The notes: generated by a model from the sequence alone, not told the origin. Shown: positions 15,111 to 24,700, numbered from the stretch's first letter. The stretch: 64,000 bases of DNA from Methylocystis silviterrae (GCF_013350005.1 NZ_JABVWW010000002.1:186001-250000); one strand, 5' to 3'. Numbers and translations: made by a program.

Positions 15111-16250
15111 ATGGTCTGGTTGCTGAACGGCGCGGTCGCTGTCGTTGTGGCGTTTTTCGCGAGCGCTCCGGCGGCGCACGCCCATACGGCGAATATTTCC
15201 AGCAGCCGAATCGTGCCGGCAGGGCACGGTCTTTATCGCGTCGAGGTCGGATTTCTGGGAACTGACATCGAGCGCATGTTCGCCGAGAACAAACCGAAGA
15301 GCGACGAGGTCGATCTCACCGAGCCCGGCGTGATCGAGGGCATGATCGGCAAGTTCATTCAGACGCGCGTCGATCTGCAGAATGCGGAAGGTCAGACCTG
15401 CGCGAGCACGGTCGTTTCGGTCGGCGATGATCCGACCAATCCTAATGACTCAAAAGTCGTGCTGCGGATGGACTGCAGCGCGGTTCAAGGACAGATTTTT
15501 TACAATCCGTTCAGACTTCTTGATGCGCAGGGACCGCGCGCCAAACAACTCGTCAGCATCGGGGAGAAAAGCGATGAATCCAATCTGACCGAGGCGCAGC
15601 GCCTGGGCCGGGAGCCGGCGCCCGGACAAGTCATGATCTATCCTGGCGACCCGATGATCGATCTCTCCAAGCCGCTGCTGACGCCTTGGGAGCTTGCGCC
15701 GAAATTTTTGTCCGCCGGGGTCGAGCACATCGTGACGGGCTATGATCATCTGTGCTTCCTGATCGCTGTGATGCTGTGGGCGACGCGCATCTGGCCCGTC
15801 GTTAAGATTGTGACGGCTTTCACAGTGTCGCATTCGGTAACGCTGTCGCTCGCGGCGCTTGAACTCGTCAATCTGCCGAGCCGTTGGGTGGAGATCGCAA
15901 TCGCGCTGTCGATCATCTATGTCGCAGTTGAGAACTTCTTTACGCGCAAGGTCGACGGTCGCTGGCGCGACACCTTCGCGTTCGGCTTCATCCATGGCTT
16001 TGGATTCGCGAGCGGTCTGATCGAACTCGGCGTTCCTCAGCGCGCCATCGTGCCGGCGCTGGCGAGCTTCAACATCGGCGTCGAAGTTGGGCAGATCGGC
16101 GTTGTGCTCATCGTTCTCCCCTTACTTCTCATGACGGATAAGATGTTCACTCACGGTCAGCGCAGTCCGCTCCTCGTTCAGGTCTGCTCAGCGATTATCG
16201 CCTGCTTTGGCGCTTATTGGTTTTTTGTGCGCGTCGCCGAACTGGGCTAG
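15111..16250 (+). CDS. HupE/UreJ_2-like membrane protein
   Basis: The 379-residue protein has a signal peptide (to about AHAHT), a periplasmic domain of about 165 residues, then six or seven membrane helices. The signature GVEHIVTGYDHLCFLIAVML, FTVSHSVTLSLAAL and GFIHGFGFASGL places it in the HupE/UreJ_2 family (PF13795). Classical HupE/UreJ carry nickel or cobalt; the large-domain family is uncharacterised and His-rich. Next to CopC and the PepSY gene, copper is as likely as nickel. No hydrogenase or urease gene is in the window. Confidence 0.8.
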   Translation: MVWLLNGAVAVVVAFFASAPAAHAHTANISSSRIVPAGHGLYRVEVGFLGTDIERMFAENKPKSDEVDLTEPGVIEGMIGKFIQTRVDLQNAEGQTCASTVVSVGDDPTNPNDSKVVLRMDCSAVQGQIFYNPFRLLDAQGPRAKQLVSIGEKSDESNLTEAQRLGREPAPGQVMIYPGDPMIDLSKPLLTPWELAPKFLSAGVEHIVTGYDHLCFLIAVMLWATRIWPVVKIVTAFTVSHSVTLSLAALELVNLPSRWVEIAIALSIIYVAVENFFTRKVDGRWRDTFAFGFIHGFGFASGLIELGVPQRAIVPALASFNIGVEVGQIGVVLIVLPLLLMTDKMFTHGQRSPLLVQVCSAIIACFGAYWFFVRVAELG

Positions 16251-16588
16251 GGAAATTATCCAGGCTTTGTGTTCGACTGAATTGAAGGACCGCTTCACCT
16301 AAACGCTGTTTTTAAAAGCGAAACTGTCCACAAGGGCGAACTGGCTGATGATGCCCGGAAAATCTTAAATGCCCGGACCGGCAAAACGGCAAGGCTCCGG
16401 AGCGGCTAAGGATGGTCAAATCACGCCGATGGACTTTCATTTTTTTAATGTTTAGTTCAAGTGCGCTGGGGTGGGGCGTTAGGCGCGGGGCGATAGTCGG
16501 AACCGCCTGCCTTGACGCGCCCTTTGCCCGGCGAAAGCCGCAGGGTCAGGCGGCTCTTCGGAAATCTGGTTTTATCGGAGGAAATCTT
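16251..16588 (+). other. Leader region of the HdeA/B-like pair
   Basis: About 340 bp. An open frame runs through it into the HdeA/B-like gene, but the signal peptide and ribosome site show that translation starts at 16589. An AT-rich run near 16438-16455 may belong to a promoter. Nothing else seen. Confidence 0.45.
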
Positions 16589-16885
16589 ATGAGGAAGCTG
16601 ATATTTGCGCTTGCCGCGGCGGGAGCGCTCGCGCCTTCGCTGTCCAACGCGCAGGTCAAGATCGACATGACCCGCATCACCTGCGGTGAATTGTTGGCGA
16701 TGCCGGCCGACGACCAAGCAGACTTCGGAGCGTTTATGGGCGGCTGGTTCGCGCAGAAAAGCGGCCGGACCTTCATCGACGTGAACTTGTTTCGGAAAAA
16801 CTCCGCCAGCGTGAAGAGCTGGTGCGCTTCCAATCCGAATGAGTCGGTCATGGCGGGTCTGCAGCGCGCTTTTGAGCAGAAGTAA
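16589..16885 (+). CDS. HdeA/HdeB-like periplasmic protein 1
   Basis: The 98-residue protein starts at ATG 16589 behind GGAGGAA (spacing 6). A signal peptide ends at SNAQ. The mature protein has two Cys (ITCGELL and SWCASNP) that would form one disulfide, as in HdeA/HdeB acid-stress chaperones. The pattern T..CGE...........F..GW..... and the length fit. In alphaproteobacteria such proteins are common and their role in acid resistance is not always proven. It is followed 17 bp later by a paralogue. Confidence 0.8.
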   Translation: MRKLIFALAAAGALAPSLSNAQVKIDMTRITCGELLAMPADDQADFGAFMGGWFAQKSGRTFIDVNLFRKNSASVKSWCASNPNESVMAGLQRAFEQK

Positions 16886-16902
16886 CAGGAACGGGGAACC
16901 AC

Positions 16903-17196
16903 ATGAATCGCAAACTTATTTTCGCCGGCGCTCTCGCCACGGTCGCCCTCGCCGTTCCCGCCAACGCGCAGGTCACGATCGAGATGTCGGAAATCACCTG
17001 CAAGCAGTTCGCCGAATATGACGCAGACACCCAGGACTTTGTCGCCAACTGGATGAGGGGCTATTTCAGCTCCAAGAACAACATCACCGTAATCGATTCG
17101 CGTTACGTGAGACGCAATACGGATAAAATCACGCATTATTGCAAGAAGAAGCCGAATTCTTCCCTCATGGATGCGATCCAGAAGAACGCCCGCTGA
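16903..17196 (+). CDS. HdeA/HdeB-like periplasmic protein 2
   Basis: The 97-residue tandem paralogue shares the layout of the previous gene: signal peptide ending ANAQ, then VTIEMSEITCKQF, a W-containing helix segment and HYCKKKP with the second Cys. AACGGGGAA precedes the ATG. The two mature proteins differ in charge: this one is more basic at its end (KKKPNSS...QKNAR). Co-transcription with gene 1 is likely, and a strong hairpin follows. Confidence 0.8.
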   Translation: MNRKLIFAGALATVALAVPANAQVTIEMSEITCKQFAEYDADTQDFVANWMRGYFSSKNNITVIDSRYVRRNTDKITHYCKKKPNSSLMDAIQKNAR

Positions 17197-17205
17197 CCCG
17201 AATGG

Positions 17206-17236
17206 AGCGCACGGCCAGGAGTCGGCCGTGCGCTTT
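17206..17236 (+). terminator. Rho-independent terminator after the HdeA/B-like pair
   Basis: AGCGCACGGCC (17206-17216) and GGCCGTGCGCT (17224-17234) form a perfect 11 bp stem with a 7 nt loop. The T run after it is short, so termination is probable but not ideal. Confidence 0.75.
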
Positions 17237-17240
17237 GCCA

Positions 17241-17555
17241 TTTCTTTATGAATTTCATTGCCCACAGCTCCAACGCGGCAGTCTGCCGTCTTCCGATTTC
17301 TTTGCAGCCGAAACGTGATGCGCCCGCGAGGCGGAACCCACGCCGATCTCTGGGGTTAAGGTATGGGCGCGCGACGTGAGCGCAAACGCGTCCGACTCAC
17401 GAACGACGTGCGGCAAAGAGACGGAGGACGCCTTTGACGAACGCTCCTACGCCGTCGGACTCGCGCCAGCGCTGCCTGTTCATCCTCCTCCTCAGCCCTC
17501 GGTGCCGCGCGCCATTCGCCGCTGCTGCGCCCCGCGGTCAGATGAACTGCGCCTG
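17241..17555 (+). other. Upstream region of the sugar cluster
   Basis: About 315 bp. A GTG at 17376 could extend the first glycosidase-like protein by 60 residues, but that extension is low-complexity and has no similarity I recognise. No other gene seen. Confidence 0.4.
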
Positions 17556-18848
17556 ATGCTTCCGAGCGCAAGGGAACTCGATCGGCTCACTGCGCCTGGC
17601 GCCTTTTTTTGGGCGACCGGCGTTGAAGACACGTTCATCACCGCTCCGCATCCGAGAACCGGGCGCATGCTCGACGAATATGAGCTGACGGATCATTACC
17701 GGCGGTGGGAAGCGGATATCGCGCTGATGGCGCGGTTGGGGGTCTCCTGCGCGCGTTATGGCGTGCCCTGGCATCGTGTGCAACCTGAGCCCAAGGTCTG
17801 GGATTTCAGCTTCGTCGACGCCGCGCTTGAGCGCATGCTCGAACTTAACATCGATCCGATCGTCGATCTCGTACATTACGGTTTGCCGCAGTGGATGGAG
17901 CGCGCCTTCCTCAACGAGGACTATCCAAGCCGCGTCGCGGAATTCGCGGCGCGACTCGCCGAACGGTTCCGTGGAAGGATACGATGGTACACGCCGCTGA
18001 ACGAGCCTCGGATCACCGCATGGTATTGCGGACGTTTGGGCTGGTGGCCGCCCTACGGACGCAGCTGGTCGAGCTTCGTTGCGGTGATGCTGTCGATCTG
18101 TCGCGGAATCGTTGAAACGACCCGCGGGCTGCACGAGGTCGACCCAGATATCGTCGCCTTTCATGTCGACGCCACCGATGTTTTCGAGTCGAGCGACCCG
18201 GCGTTGGCCGAAGAGGTGGAACGGCGTCAAGCGATTGTGTTCCTTGCGCTCGATCTCATCAGCGGGCGCGTCGATGCGCGTCATCCGCTGTGGACATGGC
18301 TTCTCGGGCAGGGCGCCGCGGAGCCCGCGCTGAACGCCTTTCGTGAACGCCCGCTTGAGCTCTCTGTCATTGGCGTGAACCTTTACCCGATCTTCACGCT
18401 CAAGCGGATGTCGCGCGACCGTTTCGGGCGGCTGCGCATTCGAATGCCTTATGCGTCTGGCGCACTCGTGACGAAGATCGGCGAGATGTATTTTGAACGT
18501 TACGGCGCGCCGATGATGATCTCGGAAACCGCGACCAAAGGCTCGGTGAGACAGCGGCAGGCCTGGCTCACCGACTCGGTCGAGGCGGTGAAGACGCTGC
18601 GCGCGAAGGGCGTTCCGATGGTGGGCTATACGTGGTGGCCGATGTTCGCGCTCGTCACTTGGGCCTATCGTCAGGGGCTGCGGCCCCTCCACGATCATCT
18701 TTTGCAAATGGGGCTATGGGATCTCGATCCTGATCCATTGGGGCGGCTGGATCGTGTTGAGACGCCCCTTGTCGACGCCTATCGTCGACTGACGTCCGGT
18801 GGCGCGGCTGCGGTGGGTCCGCTCGCGCCAACGCCACGGCTGCCGTAG
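17556..18848 (+). CDS. GH1-clan glycosidase-like protein A
   Basis: The 430-residue (beta/alpha)8-barrel protein looks like beta-glucosidase family 1. FFWATGVEDTF opens the domain, the acid/base Glu sits in TPLNEPR near residue 148 and the nucleophile Glu in ISETATKG near 323, followed by a VGYTWWPMF segment that replaces the usual GYFxWSL. There is no signal peptide, so it is cytoplasmic. It is followed 33 bp later by a second member. Natural substrates of this branch are unclear. The start could also be GTG 17376. Confidence 0.78.
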   Translation: MLPSARELDRLTAPGAFFWATGVEDTFITAPHPRTGRMLDEYELTDHYRRWEADIALMARLGVSCARYGVPWHRVQPEPKVWDFSFVDAALERMLELNIDPIVDLVHYGLPQWMERAFLNEDYPSRVAEFAARLAERFRGRIRWYTPLNEPRITAWYCGRLGWWPPYGRSWSSFVAVMLSICRGIVETTRGLHEVDPDIVAFHVDATDVFESSDPALAEEVERRQAIVFLALDLISGRVDARHPLWTWLLGQGAAEPALNAFRERPLELSVIGVNLYPIFTLKRMSRDRFGRLRIRMPYASGALVTKIGEMYFERYGAPMMISETATKGSVRQRQAWLTDSVEAVKTLRAKGVPMVGYTWWPMFALVTWAYRQGLRPLHDHLLQMGLWDLDPDPLGRLDRVETPLVDAYRRLTSGGAAAVGPLAPTPRLP

Positions 18849-18881
18849 CGCAGCCTCCACGAGCAATCGGGGAGTGAAGGC

Positions 18882-20096
18882 ATGTTTCAGAGTTTCTTTC
18901 TGGCTGGTTTTGAAGGATCGACAGGCTTCAACCGGCACGGCGAATGGTTCGATCAAGTCGTCGCGACAGGTCACGACGCCAACGTCGACGCGGACTATGC
19001 CGATATCGCGCGACTGGGCTTGCACGCCGCGCGTGAGACCGTCCGTTGGCCGCTCGTCGATTGCCGCGGTCGATACGACTTCTCCTCGCTCGAACCATTC
19101 ATTGAGGCCGCAAAGCGCCATGACGTGGGCGTCATATGGGACCTGTTTCACTATGGTTTCCCTCAGGACGTCGACTTATGGTCCGAGGCATTCGTACGGC
19201 GATTTGCCGACTACTGCTATGCGGTGGCGCGCTTCGTGGCCGCGCGCATGGATGGTCCCTGCGTCTTCACGCCAATCAATGAGCCTTCGTTCATGGCCTA
19301 TGCCGGCGGCGAGAAGGCGCTGTTCGCGCCGTATGGGTCGGGACAAGGCTGGGAGCTGAAGGTCGCGCTCGCGCGCGGCGCAATCGCGGGAATCAATGCG
19401 ATACGCGCCGCCTGTCCCGATGCGCGCTTTGTGAATGTCGATCCCTTGTGCCGCGTCGTCTGTCCCAAGGACAGGCCCGATCTTGCTCCTCAGGCGCATG
19501 ATTTCAATAACAGGCTTGTGTTTCAAAGCTGGGACATGTTGTGCGGCAGGCTTCTGCCCGAACTCGGCGGCAGTCCTGAACATCTGGACGTGGTGGGAAT
19601 CAATTATTACTGGACCAATCAGTGGGAGTTGAACGACACGCCGAACGAGGACGGAAACGTGCCGCCGCTTCACGACGATGATCCGCGCCGAGCGCCGCTC
19701 TCGGATCTCATTCTCTCTGTCTGGCAGCGATACGGCCGCGAGGTCATGATCACGGAGACCAGCCACGTCGGGGACAATCGTGGACCGTGGCTGTGCGAAG
19801 TCGTCAGCGCGTGCCACGCGCTCTTGTTGCAAAACGTGCCGTTACGCGGTGCGTGCCTTTATCCGATCCTGGGAATGCCAGAGTGGCATGATCGCGATCT
19901 CTGGACGCCCATGGGCCTGTGGGATCCGCTCTGTCACCGCGATCCTGGCGCCGGCCGGCTTCTGTGCGAACCGATGGCTGAGGCGCTTCAAGGCGCAGCG
20001 CCGCTCGAAGCGCTTCATCAGGCGCAGCAGCAGGCTGAAGGTCGCCGCGACGCACAGTTCAATCTTGCGAGGCGCAAGCGCTATGCCGCGCTTTGA
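18882..20096 (+). CDS. GH1-clan glycosidase-like protein B
   Basis: The 404-residue protein is related to protein A but divergent. It opens with FLAGFEGSTGFN; the acid/base Glu is in TPINEPSF near residue 132 and the nucleophile Glu in ITETSHVG near 291, so both catalytic residues are kept. It has no signal peptide. GGGGAGTGAAGGC precedes the ATG. It probably forms an operon with protein A and converges with the ABC exporter, with an 18 bp gap. Substrate unknown; hydrolase or transglycosidase activity are both possible. Confidence 0.75.
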   Translation: MFQSFFLAGFEGSTGFNRHGEWFDQVVATGHDANVDADYADIARLGLHAARETVRWPLVDCRGRYDFSSLEPFIEAAKRHDVGVIWDLFHYGFPQDVDLWSEAFVRRFADYCYAVARFVAARMDGPCVFTPINEPSFMAYAGGEKALFAPYGSGQGWELKVALARGAIAGINAIRAACPDARFVNVDPLCRVVCPKDRPDLAPQAHDFNNRLVFQSWDMLCGRLLPELGGSPEHLDVVGINYYWTNQWELNDTPNEDGNVPPLHDDDPRRAPLSDLILSVWQRYGREVMITETSHVGDNRGPWLCEVVSACHALLLQNVPLRGACLYPILGMPEWHDRDLWTPMGLWDPLCHRDPGAGRLLCEPMAEALQGAAPLEALHQAQQQAEGRRDAQFNLARRKRYAAL

Positions 20097-20114
20097 CGGC
20101 TATCCCGCGAGTCG

Positions 20115-21938
20115 TCACTCCGCCGCTTCAGCGCGTCTCCGCGCTTTTGAGAAAGCGCCGCCTGAAGAGATGAGCGCGTCGTGCGCCCCGCGTTCGACGA
20201 TTTGTCCTTTGCTCATGACGAAGATGCAATCGCAATCGACAACCGACTCCAGCCGATGCGTCACGAGAATGATTGTGCGTGATCCCTTTAGTCGGTGCAG
20301 CGTTTCTATCAGCCGCCGTTCCTGCTCGGGATCGAGCGCGCTCGTTGGTTCGTCAAGGACGAGGAACGGCGCGTCGGATAGCAGTGCGCGCGCGATGGCG
20401 ATCCGCTGCCGCTGACCGCCGGAGAGATTCGCGCCGCCTTCGGCGAGCACGGTTTCATAGCCATGAGGCAGAGGATGAATGAATTCGGCGGCGCCCGCGT
20501 CTTCGGCCGCTCGTTCGATTTCCGCTCGCGTTGCGTTGTGCCGCCCATAGGAGAGATTTTCTGCGATGGTCGCCGGCAGCACGAGGCTGTCTTGCGCGAC
20601 GAGCGCGAAATGCGCTCTTAGCGACTCGAGCCGTACGTCCCTGAAGTCGACGCCATCCAAGCGTAGCGCCCCGCTCGTTGGATCGTAGAACCGAAGCATG
20701 AGACTTAAGAGCGTGCTTTTGCCGGCACCGCTCGCTCCGACGAAGGCCACCATCTGGCGCGGCCGTATCGTCGCCGAAACGTCGGTGAGAATTTGCTTGC
20801 CGCTCCCGTAGTCAAAACTCACGCGCTCGAGCGTCAGAGTTCGCGGCTTACTGGAAATCCAACGCGCCGCCGGCGCATCGACAACGGCTTCCGGTTCGTC
20901 GAGCACACGAAAAACGCGTCGCGAAGCGGCCTCGAAGATGCGCACTTTGGCGAAGAACTCGCTGAGCCATTTCAGCGGGTCCCAAAGCTTGCGCAAGTAG
21001 TCGATGAAAATGAGCAGCGTCCCGACGGTCATTCCGTCGGCGACGGGCGCGAGAAACTGGTCGCGGTAAACGAGCCAGCCTCCATAGCCGAGGATGATCG
21101 CTCCGCCCACGGATAGGATGGCGTCGCGCGCGAGAGGATAGAGCTGTTCCTGCCAATTCAAACTCAGCAGGGCCTCGACGCTTCTGCCGACCGCGCCGGA
21201 GAAGCGTCTGAATTCGAAAGCCTCGCGACGAAACGCCTGCGCCAAAGGTATACGCGCCATCGCCTGCTGAATATGCGCGGTCAGATCAGCGTCAATCTGC
21301 TTCGAGTCAAGCGCGCGTTTGTGGATTTTGACGCCAAATCGCCAGTTGCTCCATATCATGAAGGGCGCGACGGTAAATGCCGCAAGCGTTAAACTGACGT
21401 TTCGAGAAAGAAGAATAATGGTCATCACGGTGAGCGTTACGGCCGCAACCGAGGTTCCAATCACGACGTCGACGATGCCCCACGGGCCGAAGGCGTCTGT
21501 CGTCAAACGATAGATCGAATCGCCCTGCGGTCGGCTGCGATGATACGTCAGGCCAAGATTTTGAAGCTTGGTGAAGAGATCAAACCGCACCCGCGTCGTG
21601 CCGCGATAATTGAGGTAATAGTTGATCATCATGCGGCCCATCCAGGCCGAATATCCCACGAGTTGCAGTCCCAGTCCGATCGCGACCAGACCCGCGATCT
21701 GCCCCGACTTGTCGGTCGGCAATATGGCGAGGAAGTAGCTGTGTATCCAGTTGCCTTTCGGCTCGCTGGAAAGCACGGAGTCGACAAGCACCGCCAGCGG
21801 CCACGCCTCAAGGAGGCCCACGCTGACGGAGACCGCGATCATCGCGACAAGCGCGGCGATCCGCAGCTGGTCTTGCAGGAAGTATGTCAGCGCCCGGCGA
21901 TAAACCGCGACGTCTGACATGTCTTGCGCAGAATGCAT
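20115..21938 (-). CDS. ABC exporter, fused permease and ATPase
   Basis: This roughly 607-residue half-transporter has six N-terminal helices (ABC exporter type I fold) and a C-terminal ATPase with Walker A GASGAGKST near residue 400, signature LSGGQRQ near 505, Walker B FLVLDEPTSALD and the H-loop VTHRLE. It would homodimerise. The architecture resembles MsbA and the cyclic glucan exporter NdvA. Its place between sugar enzymes suggests export of a glycan or glycolipid. The start is uncertain (TTG 21977, ATG 21938, ATG 21920); I used 21938. Confidence 0.85.
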   Translation of the reverse strand: MHSAQDMSDVAVYRRALTYFLQDQLRIAALVAMIAVSVSVGLLEAWPLAVLVDSVLSSEPKGNWIHSYFLAILPTDKSGQIAGLVAIGLGLQLVGYSAWMGRMMINYYLNYRGTTRVRFDLFTKLQNLGLTYHRSRPQGDSIYRLTTDAFGPWGIVDVVIGTSVAAVTLTVMTIILLSRNVSLTLAAFTVAPFMIWSNWRFGVKIHKRALDSKQIDADLTAHIQQAMARIPLAQAFRREAFEFRRFSGAVGRSVEALLSLNWQEQLYPLARDAILSVGGAIILGYGGWLVYRDQFLAPVADGMTVGTLLIFIDYLRKLWDPLKWLSEFFAKVRIFEAASRRVFRVLDEPEAVVDAPAARWISSKPRTLTLERVSFDYGSGKQILTDVSATIRPRQMVAFVGASGAGKSTLLSLMLRFYDPTSGALRLDGVDFRDVRLESLRAHFALVAQDSLVLPATIAENLSYGRHNATRAEIERAAEDAGAAEFIHPLPHGYETVLAEGGANLSGGQRQRIAIARALLSDAPFLVLDEPTSALDPEQERRLIETLHRLKGSRTIILVTHRLESVVDCDCIFVMSKGQIVERGAHDALISSGGAFSKARRRAEAAE

Positions 21939-21961
21939 GGCGCTATAACGCGCCAGCTCGC

Positions 21962-24700
21962 CTAAAGGTCTTCCCAACCCACGGGTTCGAGCTTGGAGAT
22001 CGCAGGCGCCGGACCGGCGCTTCGCGCCGCAGCCTCGATCAGGCCGCCAAGCAAAGCCGCGGCGGTTGGATCTTCTCCCGGAGGATCACGGAATAGTTTG
22101 AAGGTCGCGATCACGATGCGGCCTGTGCCGTAATTGCGTCCGACCGCAATTGCAGCCGGACGATGAATCCATCCAACAACCAGCGCCGCGTGAACGCGCG
22201 CTTGAAAATCGAGGAGATTGCAGCCGGAGATGACATGCGTCGGGATCACACGATCAAACGCCTGGTCAAGGAGAGGCCCGCCGGGAATTGCGGCGAAGGG
22301 ACCCTGCCGCCGAAGCCAGGCGAAGGAGGACGCCCAGTCGCCTCGCCAGAGCGTGCCGTCGCGCGCCACCACCTTGACGTTCTGCCAATGCGGAAAGAAT
22401 GGCGTGAGCGAGCCCGGCGTTTCGGTCAAGAGAACCGCTCGGCCGCCGGCGCGCACATAGGTCGCGAGCGCGGCGGAAGCTTGCGTCTCGACGACGACGT
22501 CCGCGGTCTCGGCCCCTTCCGCCAATCCATAGCCAAGCGCCTGCAACCGGTCCCGAATGTCGCCGTGTGACGACCACAGCGAAAGCTCCGGCGGTCGAGG
22601 CCTTGCATGCACGGCAATGTCGATTTCATTGCTCGCGAGAAGTCGTCCGTCGAGAGAGCGCAAGCGCAGGGTAAGACGGCGCAGGCAAGAGTGCTCGACG
22701 ACCGGGAGTTTCACCGAAATCATGCCGAGATCAACCACAGCGCCAGGCGCGATGGACGGGATTTCCAACGTCATCGGCTCGGTGACCGATATGTCGAGCG
22801 CCGCCGGCTCCAGCGGATTTGGCCCGCCATGCGCCACGCAGAGCGAGAGGCGAACGGCGTCGCCCGACCAGTAGGCGGGTCGATCGAGTTTGGGCAGAAC
22901 AACCGTATCCGCATTGATCGAGTGAAACAGATTGTGAAAAACGCGCGGGTTCGAGCGCATGTCGAGAAGGCCGTTCGCCTCCCAGTGACAATCGGTCAGC
23001 TCGGTGATGACGTAGCCGGCGATCTGCGGCTTCCGGCGCATGGCCTCGATCTGGTATTTCAGCGCCCGAAACTGTTGCCACTGCGTCGCTTCGATGAAGC
23101 TTTCGAACGTGCCGAACACGCGGTCGAGACTCCAGTCTTGAAATCGGTTGCGAACGCCATGCGCATACATGACGCCTTCGCTCCAGTCGTGGCCGGTCTC
23201 GAACCACCAGGCTTCGGCGCCGGCCGCGTCTCTCAATTTCTCAGGGTCGGGCAGCCCCCAATTGCCAAATTCCGAGCATAGCAGCGGCTCCTGTCCCGTG
23301 ATGACGGCGTCGCCCTCGGGGCTGAAGAGCCATTCGGCCCTGCCGGCGAGTTCCTCGACGAACTGATCCCAGTCCTCCCGACTATCGGGAATGGCGGCAT
23401 AGAAATGGAAATCCGCGAGATCGGTCTGCACGTGAAAGCTTGGCGCCAAGGGCGAATTGTCGACGACAAGCCGTGACGGATCGTAGGACTTGAGCCACAG
23501 GTACAGCTTCTTCAGCCATGCGCGGTGATAGGCGTCATGGACTAGGTCGACGCCCCAGTTCTCGTTGATCAGCGTCCAGCAAAAGATCGAAGGATGGTTT
23601 CCGTCGCGATCGATAAGGCCCTTCAGCGTGAGCTCCTTGCGCTCTCGCGAGAGTTCGGTCGAATCACCAGCATTTGGTAGCTCCGCCCAAATCAGCAGAC
23701 CAAGGCGATCGGCAACCTCATAATAGCGCGGATCCGGCACTTTAATGTGGCAGCGCAGGGCGTTCAGCCCGAGCTGCTTCGCCTTGCAAAATCTGTCCTC
23801 GAGAAATTCGACGGAGGGCAGGGTGCAGATCGTGTCGGGATAGTAGTCCTGGTCGAGAGCCGCGCGCAGATAGAACGGCTTGCCGTTGAGATACAATTTC
23901 CCGTCTCGGGTTTCGACGCTGCGAAAGCCAAATGTCGTTTCGATTTGGTCGACAATGACGTCCTTGCGCCTCATCGAGACTTGTAGACGATAGAGATAGG
24001 GGCTGTCAGGCGACCAGCAGCGAGGCGCAGGCACAAACGAATAAACGATGGCGTTCTCGACGCCGGCCGCCAGTTTGGCGCATGACTGCGCCACGGCATT
24101 TTCCTCTGCGTCGACGACCGCAATCGTCACGTCGGCAGCGTCGGTGAGCGGGCTCTCGAAGCGCACATGCGCCGAGATCTCTCCGCTCGCCAGCGATGAA
24201 CGCACGCGCACCGTCGTCACGTGGTCCGCGATCCGCCGTTCGAGATACACGGACTGCCATATCCCCGAGAGCGGGCCGTACCAGCTCTGCTTGCCGAACG
24301 GCATTTCGGCGAAGGGCGTCGTGGGGAATTCGAACGGATCGTCGGTGGGACTTTCCACCTTCACCTTTATCTCGGCTTTTCCGCTGACGATCCGATCCGT
24401 AATGTCGAAATGAAACGGCAGGAAGCCGCCCACATGGCTGCCGACGAATGCGCCGTTAACAAACACATGGGTGATATGGAAAACCGCGCCGAAATGCAGA
24501 AAGACGCGCTGCTCCAGCCATTCTTCCGGTATCTCGACGTCTCGGCGATAGACAGCGACGCCGCCGCGCATGCGCAGATCGGCGAACTGAGCTTGCCAGG
24601 GGCTCGGGACAAGAATCGTCCGGCTCTCGGCCGGCTTGGCGCCATAGCCGAGATATTTAAAGTCCCACAACCCGTCTAGAGATATGCGCGCTGCGCTCAC
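21962..24700 (-). CDS. GH2-family glycosidase with C-terminal extension
   Basis: The 912-residue protein opens with the GH2 sugar-binding domain (SLDGLWDFKYLG), an Ig-like domain and a TIM barrel with acid/base Glu in LINENWG near residue 380 and nucleophile Glu in CSEFGNWG near 476. These mark beta-galactosidase, beta-glucuronidase or beta-mannosidase types. The last ~300 residues hold an Ig-like segment and an alpha/beta domain (VVVETQASAALATYVRAGG, GRIVIATF) similar in feel to the trimerisation/GATase-like domain of GH42. No signal peptide. GTG start with GAGGTGAGG upstream. Confidence 0.82.
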   Translation of the reverse strand: MSAARISLDGLWDFKYLGYGAKPAESRTILVPSPWQAQFADLRMRGGVAVYRRDVEIPEEWLEQRVFLHFGAVFHITHVFVNGAFVGSHVGGFLPFHFDITDRIVSGKAEIKVKVESPTDDPFEFPTTPFAEMPFGKQSWYGPLSGIWQSVYLERRIADHVTTVRVRSSLASGEISAHVRFESPLTDAADVTIAVVDAEENAVAQSCAKLAAGVENAIVYSFVPAPRCWSPDSPYLYRLQVSMRRKDVIVDQIETTFGFRSVETRDGKLYLNGKPFYLRAALDQDYYPDTICTLPSVEFLEDRFCKAKQLGLNALRCHIKVPDPRYYEVADRLGLLIWAELPNAGDSTELSRERKELTLKGLIDRDGNHPSIFCWTLINENWGVDLVHDAYHRAWLKKLYLWLKSYDPSRLVVDNSPLAPSFHVQTDLADFHFYAAIPDSREDWDQFVEELAGRAEWLFSPEGDAVITGQEPLLCSEFGNWGLPDPEKLRDAAGAEAWWFETGHDWSEGVMYAHGVRNRFQDWSLDRVFGTFESFIEATQWQQFRALKYQIEAMRRKPQIAGYVITELTDCHWEANGLLDMRSNPRVFHNLFHSINADTVVLPKLDRPAYWSGDAVRLSLCVAHGGPNPLEPAALDISVTEPMTLEIPSIAPGAVVDLGMISVKLPVVEHSCLRRLTLRLRSLDGRLLASNEIDIAVHARPRPPELSLWSSHGDIRDRLQALGYGLAEGAETADVVVETQASAALATYVRAGGRAVLLTETPGSLTPFFPHWQNVKVVARDGTLWRGDWASSFAWLRRQGPFAAIPGGPLLDQAFDRVIPTHVISGCNLLDFQARVHAALVVGWIHRPAAIAVGRNYGTGRIVIATFKLFRDPPGEDPTAAALLGGLIEAAARSAGPAPAISKLEPVGWEDL

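Noticed and set aside
8266-16250. Methanobactin operon
   Set aside because: A MauG-like protein and copper genes are present, but there is no mbnA-like peptide, MbnB/MbnC or MbnT.
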